Assembly (NCBI RefSeq): GCF_002352765.1
Contig: NZ_NISR01000004.1
Span: 1-56,958 of the forward strand
From: Alteribacter populi
GTDB lineage: Bacteria; Bacillota; Bacilli; Bacillales; Salisediminibacteriaceae
Length of the DNA: 56,958 nt
Direction of reading: 5' to 3'
Below, piece by piece: positions 51,537 to 56,958 of this stretch (its first letter is position 1; each line of letters begins with the position of its first letter). A model generated the notes under the pieces. The model searched no databases. It worked only from the letters and a program-made list of their open reading frames with translations, and was not told where the DNA came from. Made by a program: the position numbers and the translations under genes.

Positions 51537-52364
51537 TTAATTCGTGGTTTCGTTGGCGATTGCTCCTTCTTTCATGAGTTCATCCAAGGTGTATTCTACG
51601 ACACGCTGAGCTTCGAACAATTCAACTTGAACAAGACGCTCGAGCATGTTCAATCCAACTACTTTCCCTTTACCATAGCTTGTTTTAATTTCTTCATTTA
51701 TATCCGGTAAATCTTTCTTGGCGCTTTCATACATATCGTTTTCATATTTCAAACAACACATAAGACGTCCACACAATCCGGAAATCTTTGTCGGATTTAG
51801 TGATAAGTTTTGATCCTTCGCCATTTTAATCGACACAGGTTCAAAATCGCCTAAAAACGTAGAACAACAGAGCATACGCCCACAAGGCCCCACACCTCCG
51901 AGCATTTTCGCCTCATCTCTTACACCGATTTGACGAAGCTCGATGCGTGTGCGAAATATGGAAGCTAAATCCTTAACAAGCTCTCTAAAATCAATACGAC
52001 CGTCAGCGGTAAAATAAAAAAGGATTTTATTCCGATCAAACGTATATTCCACATCTACAAGCTTCATATCCAACTTGTGATCGTCAATTTTCGTAAAGCA
52101 CACATCGAATGCTTTTTGCGCTTCATCGCGATTTTCCTGAACAACAAGCTTGTCCTTATCAGTAGCAAGACGAAGAACGCTCTTTAATGGAAGAACGACG
52201 TCTTTTTCGTCAACTTCCTTAGGAGCAATCACTGCTTTACCAAATTCAATTCCTCTTGCCGTTTCTACAATCACATAATCGTCTAGCTGTATATCTATAT
52301 CTCCGGGAGAAAAGTAATAGATTTTCCCCGCTTTTTTAAATCGAACACCTACTACATGATGCAC
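51537..52364 (-). CDS. ricT: RicT (YaaT), RNase Y/phosphorelay complex protein
   Basis: PSP1-domain protein that forms the RicAFT complex, which promotes RNase Y maturation and Spo0A phosphorylation. The 275-aa protein has the iron-sulfur-type cysteine cluster GPCGRMLCCSTFL and SGLCGRLMCCLKYE in the middle. It directly follows holB. Confidence 0.95.
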   Translation of the reverse strand: MHHVVGVRFKKAGKIYYFSPGDIDIQLDDYVIVETARGIEFGKAVIAPKEVDEKDVVLPLKSVLRLATDKDKLVVQENRDEAQKAFDVCFTKIDDHKLDMKLVDVEYTFDRNKILFYFTADGRIDFRELVKDLASIFRTRIELRQIGVRDEAKMLGGVGPCGRMLCCSTFLGDFEPVSIKMAKDQNLSLNPTKISGLCGRLMCCLKYENDMYESAKKDLPDINEEIKTSYGKGKVVGLNMLERLVQVELFEAQRVVEYTLDELMKEGAIANETTN

Positions 52365-52365
52365 G

Positions 52366-53352
52366 TTATCCCTCCTGTAACCGAAGGAGCAATTGCTCCA
52401 TTACTAGCTGAGGACTCGTATTCGCATCGAGACGGCGCTTAGCATTAAGGATTGCTTTCAGGTTTTTTCCCAGCTTGCTTTGGGAAAGCTTCAACCCTTC
52501 CTCTTTTAACCTTTCTTCCTGGTCAAAATAGACAAGTTGATTCTGCTGATCCAATTGCATGCGGATGACGTCTCGGTACCAAATCATCAAAAGATCAAGA
52601 CCGGTTTGCATCTCGTCTTTTTCTTTAAAAAAGTCCAGCCAGCCACCCTGAAGAATCAAAAATGCGTACCTCGGACGCTTAGAAACTTCATCTATTAATT
52701 GTATCACTTTGGTTCTAGCCTGTGCAATCCAATTATCCCCGCATAACTCTTTAGCTTCCTCTAGATCAGACGTCAATTGAGCTGCAACCACGGCCTGAAC
52801 CTCCGGAATTTCTTCTTCTGTAAGTTGTTTCACCAGCTTGTCCGGCATAAGAGGAGAAAATGACAGCACTTGTGACCGAGATACAATCGTTTTTAGCATC
52901 CGGTGATATTGGGTTGTCATTAACACAGCCATCGATTCTCCGTCAGGTTCTTCCAGAAATTTTAGGATACTATTTGCTGCATTAGGGGTCATTTTCTCTG
53001 CTTCTTCAACAAGATAAACTTTTTTTTTCGATTCCATTCCTCGATAACTAAATTCTTTTTTTAAATCGCGTATTTGATCAACTTTAATGGTTTGCCCCTC
53101 AGAGCGGACCCTATGAACATCAGGGTGATTTCCAGACTCAATTCTCTTACAATGAGAACAAACTCCGCAGGGTTCAGCATCACTCTTATCCGGGCAAAAA
53201 AACGATTTCGCAAGCTGCAAAGCAACCTGACGCTTTCCTGTTCCTCTCCCTCCTTCAAACATGTAAGCGTGAGCGAGGCGCTGCTTCTTGATACTATTTG
53301 TGAGCATCTTCGTGATGGTCGGTTGCGTTTTAGACAATTGTTCCCAATTCAT
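52366..53352 (-). CDS. holB: DNA polymerase III delta' subunit
   Basis: Clamp-loader subunit of 328 aa with a P-loop-like FEGGRGTGKRQVALQLA, the zinc-binding cluster (CPDKSDAEPCGVCSHC) and EEAEKMTPNAANSILKFLEE. As in B. subtilis it is followed by ricT and yabA, but yaaR, which normally precedes holB, is missing. Confidence 0.95.
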   Translation of the reverse strand: MNWEQLSKTQPTITKMLTNSIKKQRLAHAYMFEGGRGTGKRQVALQLAKSFFCPDKSDAEPCGVCSHCKRIESGNHPDVHRVRSEGQTIKVDQIRDLKKEFSYRGMESKKKVYLVEEAEKMTPNAANSILKFLEEPDGESMAVLMTTQYHRMLKTIVSRSQVLSFSPLMPDKLVKQLTEEEIPEVQAVVAAQLTSDLEEAKELCGDNWIAQARTKVIQLIDEVSKRPRYAFLILQGGWLDFFKEKDEMQTGLDLLMIWYRDVIRMQLDQQNQLVYFDQEERLKEEGLKLSQSKLGKNLKAILNAKRRLDANTSPQLVMEQLLLRLQEG

Positions 53353-53395
53353 TGACTTGCCTCCGTAACTCTACTATTGCTTGTTCAATACAAAA

Positions 53396-53450
53396 AGAGC
53401 CGAGATCGCGTCGCTGCAGCTATTTTTCCCGGACTATTTGAACATCCTCT
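53396..53450 (-). repeat. R3 dispersed repeat
   Basis: On the minus strand AGAGGATGTTCAAATAGTCC, GGGAAAAATAGCTGCAGCGA, CGCGATCTCGGCTC. It fills almost the whole 98-bp gap between darA and holB, the place of yaaR in B. subtilis. Confidence 0.6.
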
Positions 53451-53451
53451 A

Positions 53452-53781
53452 TTAAAACTTTTCAAACTCATCAACAGGAAGGACAAACACCGTAGCTCCC
53501 CCGACTTGAACCTCAACAGGATAGGGTACATAAGAGTCCGCATTTCCACCCATTGGAGAAATCGGAGCAACAAGCTGTTCTCTCGACTTGCAATTGTCTT
53601 TAATAATGGAAAGAACTTCTTCAACATTTTCATTCTCGGTACCGATCATAAAAGTGGTGTTACCAGCTTTTAAAAAACCGCCTGTACTTGCTAATTTGGT
53701 CGCCTGATATTTTTTTTCCACCAAAGCGTCCGACAATCGATTACTATCCTTATCCTGTACTACCGCAACGATTAATTTCAC
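53452..53781 (-). CDS. darA: Cyclic-di-AMP-binding PII-like protein DarA (YaaQ)
   Basis: A 109-aa PII-like signalling protein that binds c-di-AMP in B. subtilis, with downstream target unknown. Recognised by MKLIVAVVQDKDSNRLSDAL, ATKLASTGGFLKAGNTTFMI and the C-terminal GGATVFVLPVDEFEKF. It lies between tmk and holB. Confidence 0.95.
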   Translation of the reverse strand: MKLIVAVVQDKDSNRLSDALVEKKYQATKLASTGGFLKAGNTTFMIGTENENVEEVLSIIKDNCKSREQLVAPISPMGGNADSYVPYPVEVQVGGATVFVLPVDEFEKF

Positions 53782-53816
53782 TTGTACCTTCCCCCTCGTA
53801 AACCGAATACGTTATT

Positions 53817-53870
53817 AGAAAAACGCAAGGCGCCTGAAGCTAGACATCGAAACCGTAAAGTGTTTATCAT
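53817..53870 (+). repeat. R1 dispersed repeat
   Basis: Plus strand AGAAAAACGCAAGGCGCCTG, AAGCTAGACATCGAAACCGT, AAAGTGTTTATCATTCTC. It matches the R1 core with GGCGCC and AGCTAGACATCGAAAC. It lies in the tmk-darA gap, opposite to transcription. Confidence 0.65.
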
Positions 53871-53926
53871 TCTCTGTACTTTATTTATTTTATTATAACA
53901 GTTAATAAAACGTTCTGTATCCTTTA

Positions 53927-54574
53927 TTACTCTGATTTTTCAGGGCTATCTGTTAAATATTCTGTCAGCAACTGCCACGTACTTTCAATCACCGATTCAA
54001 TATCTTTTTCGGCAGAAATTGTTTTAATACGTTCTGGTTCTTTATTAGCTAGTGCCTGATAGGCTTCTCTCACTTGATAGTGAAAGTCCAGCTTCTCCTT
54101 GTCTAATCGATTAAATTCTCGCTCACTATTTTTTTCAATACGGGCAAGACCAATTGCCGGATCTACATCGAAATACAACGTCAATGCTGGCATGAGTCCC
54201 GCTGTAGCAAATAAATTCATCTTAAGCACATCATCAACACCTAAGCTTCGTCCTACTCCTTGATAGACTAGGCTGCTGTCAATAAACCGGTCACACAAAA
54301 CGAGCGCCCCGTTCTCTAACTGGGGAAGTACAGTTTCCACGAGATGCTGCCGGCGTGCTGCCGCATAGAGCAAGGCCTCCGTTCGTGCATCCATCTCTGT
54401 ATGGTCAGGGTTTAAAATAATTCTTCTAATTTTCTCTGCAATCTCACTGCCGCCTGGCTCTCTTGTAGCAACCACTCTTTTACCCTGTTTTTCGAGTATA
54501 TCTTTTATCGCATGAAGAACAGTTGTTTTCCCTGCACCTTCGCCACCTTCAAAAGTTATAAAAATCCCTTTCAC
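53927..54574 (-). CDS. tmk: Thymidylate kinase
   Basis: Phosphorylates dTMP to dTDP. The 215-aa protein has P-loop FEGGEGAGKTT (residues 8-18), the DR(X) motif in LVLCDRFIDSSLVYQG and a LID region near LARIEKNSEREFNRLD. GTG 54574, 8 bases after GAGGAG, is preferred over TTG 54580. Confidence 0.95.
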   Translation of the reverse strand: MKGIFITFEGGEGAGKTTVLHAIKDILEKQGKRVVATREPGGSEIAEKIRRIILNPDHTEMDARTEALLYAAARRQHLVETVLPQLENGALVLCDRFIDSSLVYQGVGRSLGVDDVLKMNLFATAGLMPALTLYFDVDPAIGLARIEKNSEREFNRLDKEKLDFHYQVREAYQALANKEPERIKTISAEKDIESVIESTWQLLTEYLTDSPEKSE

Positions 54575-54599
54575 AATCAAAACTCCTCTAATTTCTCAT

Positions 54600-56045
54600 T
54601 TATTTATATACTTTTATGCCTCGCTCAATCCACTCTCTACCTGTTTGAAATCGAGTTCCTGCATTTATCATTTTCTCAAGCTTATCTATATGAAAAGGCT
54701 CAATTCGTTCTCCTTTCATCAAAAGCGGAATTCCAGGTGGATAGGGAACAATATCCTCAGCTGACACCCAGCCACTGCACGACCTCCATGACATAAAGCG
54801 AATTTCTTTTGTTTTCATCTGTTTATATGTAAACGCCAGTTCAGTTAGTTTTCTTCTGATTTCAACCTTGCCCACACCCACTATGCCACCCACTTGAGGT
54901 TTAAACGAAGAAACAGCAGTGGCTACTCTGGAAACGAAGGATTCAATATTCAATACATTGCTTGAAAGAGGTAACGTAAGGAGCACATGTGTCTCTGTCG
55001 CGAGCTCCGGATAAATGCTGGACTCGTTAATAAGAGCTTTCTGCAGTTCAAACCCTGAAGCCTCACAACGCGTCATCAGAGCAATTTTTAACGGATCTTG
55101 TAAAAAACCACAAAGACGCTGGGGACTCACTTCCCACTGCGGTATGACATTTAATTGTTCTCGCAGTTTTTGATTTACTTCAATGAGCCGTTTCCTTTCC
55201 CCTGCTGTTACTAACGCTAAATAAGCTCTTGCTGCATCCAGTGAGGCCATTAAAGGATACGAAGGACTGCTCGATTGCAGCATCCTTAAGTAGCCTTTAA
55301 TAGCTTCGAAGTCACACAGCTTCCCTCGCATATGTAAAAATGAGCTCATCGTCATCGCCGGAAGTATTTTGTGAGCAGACTGCACAACAACATCAGCCCC
55401 TGCACGTATCGCTGACTGTGGCCAGTCTTGGTGGTCATAAGTTAGGTGAGCACCATGTGCCTCGTCAACAAGCACTTGCATCCCTGACTCATGGGCTATT
55501 TGCACGTGATCCTTTATGGAATGACCATAACCTTCGTAGGTTGGATTTGTTAGCACCAACGCCTTCGCACAAGGAAATTGATTGACTGCATGCTTAACAG
55601 TTTCAACAGTAATTCCCAAAGCTAACCCAGTTGCATCATCATAAATCGGTTCAAGGAACACTGGTTGTGCCCCGGATAACTCAAGGCCATGGATGATAGA
55701 CTGATGACTATTTCTCTGAACTAATACAACGTCTCCCTCATGAAGCGTCCCCATCAGCATCGCCAAATTACCGACCGTTGAACCTCCCACTAAAAAAGAA
55801 GTCGAATCCACTCCATAAAGCTGAGCTGCCAACTGTTCCGCTTCACGAATAACCCCTACTGGATCGTGAAGGTCATCCAGCTCTGGAAGCTCTGTTACAT
55901 CAATCCCAAGAACCTCTTTAAATGTCGATAATCCCTCTTCGTGAAATAAAGTACCATTTTTATGCCCAGGTACATGAAAAGAATCTGTTTTGTTATTTGC
56001 ATGTTCTATAAGTTTTTCAAGTAAGGGTATTCTTTGCTGATCCAT
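54600..56045 (-). CDS. yaaO: Orn/Lys/Arg decarboxylase-family PLP enzyme (YaaO)
   Basis: A 481-aa fold-type I PLP enzyme with the lysine in VVQSAHKILPAMTM (Lys226), the aspartate-containing VDEAHGAHLTYD and the FHVPGHKNG start typical of the family. The paralogue SpeA is an arginine decarboxylase; the substrate of YaaO is not established. It lies upstream of tmk, as in B. subtilis. Confidence 0.9.
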   Translation of the reverse strand: MDQQRIPLLEKLIEHANNKTDSFHVPGHKNGTLFHEEGLSTFKEVLGIDVTELPELDDLHDPVGVIREAEQLAAQLYGVDSTSFLVGGSTVGNLAMLMGTLHEGDVVLVQRNSHQSIIHGLELSGAQPVFLEPIYDDATGLALGITVETVKHAVNQFPCAKALVLTNPTYEGYGHSIKDHVQIAHESGMQVLVDEAHGAHLTYDHQDWPQSAIRAGADVVVQSAHKILPAMTMSSFLHMRGKLCDFEAIKGYLRMLQSSSPSYPLMASLDAARAYLALVTAGERKRLIEVNQKLREQLNVIPQWEVSPQRLCGFLQDPLKIALMTRCEASGFELQKALINESSIYPELATETHVLLTLPLSSNVLNIESFVSRVATAVSSFKPQVGGIVGVGKVEIRRKLTELAFTYKQMKTKEIRFMSWRSCSGWVSAEDIVPYPPGIPLLMKGERIEPFHIDKLEKMINAGTRFQTGREWIERGIKVYK

Positions 56046-56141
56046 CTATATCGTCATCCTTTTTTATCACTTCCCTCATTATACAAGACCTTCCCCTTTT
56101 TTTTAACTAGCAGTAACTTCAATATTATCCAACCTAAACGA

Positions 56142-56184
56142 AAAAGCAGACACCGATTGCCTATGCAACTCGTTATCTGCTTTT
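56142..56184 (-). terminator. Intrinsic terminator after csfB
   Basis: Stem AAAGCAGATAACGA / TCGGTGTCTGCTTT (imperfect), followed on the minus strand by TTCGTTT. It lies between csfB and yaaO. Confidence 0.75.
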
Positions 56185-56295
56185 ATCAGTTGGCTATTTT
56201 CGTAAAATTTTAGAAAGGAGCCTATCAGTTTATTATTCAATTAAGAGTACGTGGAAAAGAGCCACAAAGGTCAGTCTAAACAGTTTTTTCCTCTT

Positions 56296-56520
56296 TTAGT
56301 GAATAGAGCGTTTGTTTTGAAACAATGAATCTCTAATTTTTCGAAGTTGATACAAATAGTCATCATATCGCTGATCATCTGTATCTGTCGTTACAATATC
56401 TTGTTCACACGATTTGCAAATAAAATATTCCAACAAATGAATACCTTGCCTCTTTTCTTCTTTACAAATCAAGCATTCTTGTAATGTTGCCGTTTTATTC
56501 GATGCTAACATTCCCTTCAT
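56296..56520 (-). CDS. csfB: Anti-sigma-G factor Gin (CsfB)
   Basis: A 74-aa zinc-binding protein with CLICKEEKRQ and ICKSCEQD, the two CxxC pairs of Gin, which inhibits sigma-G and sigma-E in B. subtilis. Start ATG 56520 is chosen because GGAGGTGG is just upstream; the first ATG of the frame (56541) overlaps that ribosome binding site. A clear sigma-F promoter could not be found. Confidence 0.88.
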   Translation of the reverse strand: MKGMLASNKTATLQECLICKEEKRQGIHLLEYFICKSCEQDIVTTDTDDQRYDDYLYQLRKIRDSLFQNKRSIH

Positions 56521-56541
56521 CGTTTCTCCACCTCCATTCAC

Positions 56542-56829
56542 AGTATCAACGAAAAAAGGTAGATTTATTCACTCAGCACAATTTTTATTAGATGGTTCAC
56601 TATATGCAGGGTTCTTCGTCCTTGTGCCCAATTTTACAAAAGACAAGATAAAAAGAATTTTAGCTGTCTTATATACAAGATACATAAGCTCATAGTTAAA
56701 CGAAAAAGGATAGGTCTCATACTGGCTGGTCTTACTCCCCTTCATTTAATAATCAATTCGAGAATTACTGGCTCAATAGCCAGTAGTGTCCTTTTCCTTT
56801 CTTTGGCTTTTTTTCACCAAAACGCAAAA
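56542..56829. other. Non-coding gap between 5S rRNA and csfB
   Basis: About 290 bp without a supportable gene or tRNA. It contains the short hairpin ACTGGCT-CAAT-AGCCAGT near 56768-56785. The csfB promoter must lie here but is not obvious. Confidence 0.5.
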
Positions 56830-56853
56830 AACACCCGCCCTAAAGCGAGTGTT
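56830..56853 (-). terminator. Terminator of the upstream rRNA operon
   Basis: Minus-strand AACACTCGC pairs with GCGGGTGTT (one G-T pair), followed by TTTTGCG. It lies 9 bases after the 5S 3' end. Confidence 0.85.
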
Positions 56854-56861
56854 ACCTTCAT

Positions 56862-56958
<97 letters not shown>

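Overview
The window is a contiguous, highly syntenic piece of chromosome from a low-G+C, endospore-forming member of the Bacillaceae. The evidence is the gene order, which matches the origin-proximal yaaO-to-lysS stretch of Bacillus subtilis, plus genes specific to spore formers (csfB, fin, spoVG, spoIIE, spoVT, yabP/yabQ, sspF, yabG). The species cannot be fixed from the sequence alone. Nearly every gene lies on the minus strand. The block starts after a 5S rRNA gene (right edge, 3' part only) and ends before a 16S rRNA gene (left edge, 5' end only), so it sits between two rRNA operons and is probably co-oriented with replication.

Layout in the direction of transcription (right to left): csfB; yaaO-like decarboxylase; tmk, darA (yaaQ), holB, ricT, yabA, trmN6, GIY-YIG gene, rsmI (nucleotide supply, replication, RNA modification); abrB alone on the plus strand; metS behind a Met T-box leader; tatD, yabE, rnmV, rsmA; yabG, veg, sspF; ispE, purR, spoVG, glmU, prs, rplY/ctc, pth, fin, mfd; spoVT, yabM, mazG/yabN, rqcP, yabP, yabQ, divIC, yabR; spoIIE, yabS, yabT; a two-gene ThrE-type exporter; tilS, hprT, ftsH, coaX, hslO, cysK; the pab/fol operon (pabB, pabA, pabC, folP, folB, folK, yazB, dusB); lysS.

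Promoters can be read for several sigma factors: sigma-A (rrn, lysS, pabB, metS, purR, veg, abrB), sigma-H (spoVG), sigma-B (ctc), sigma-E (yabP), sigma-G (sspF), sigma-K (yabG), and the long-spacer Spo0A-type promoter of spoIIE. Most transcription units end in clear intrinsic terminators.

The coding part is ordinary, and I do not see a new multigene system. The unusual material is between genes: at least four families of dispersed non-coding repeats (called R1 to R4 here), several lying where synteny with B. subtilis is broken; a roughly 600-bp patch of decayed repeats between cysK and pabB; and a short unlisted open frame (48005-48160) that looks like the C-terminal remnant of a protein gene cut off by an R1 repeat. 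Compared with B. subtilis, yaaR, yabJ, yacD and the tRNA genes near spoIIE are missing, and the ThrE-like pair is extra.
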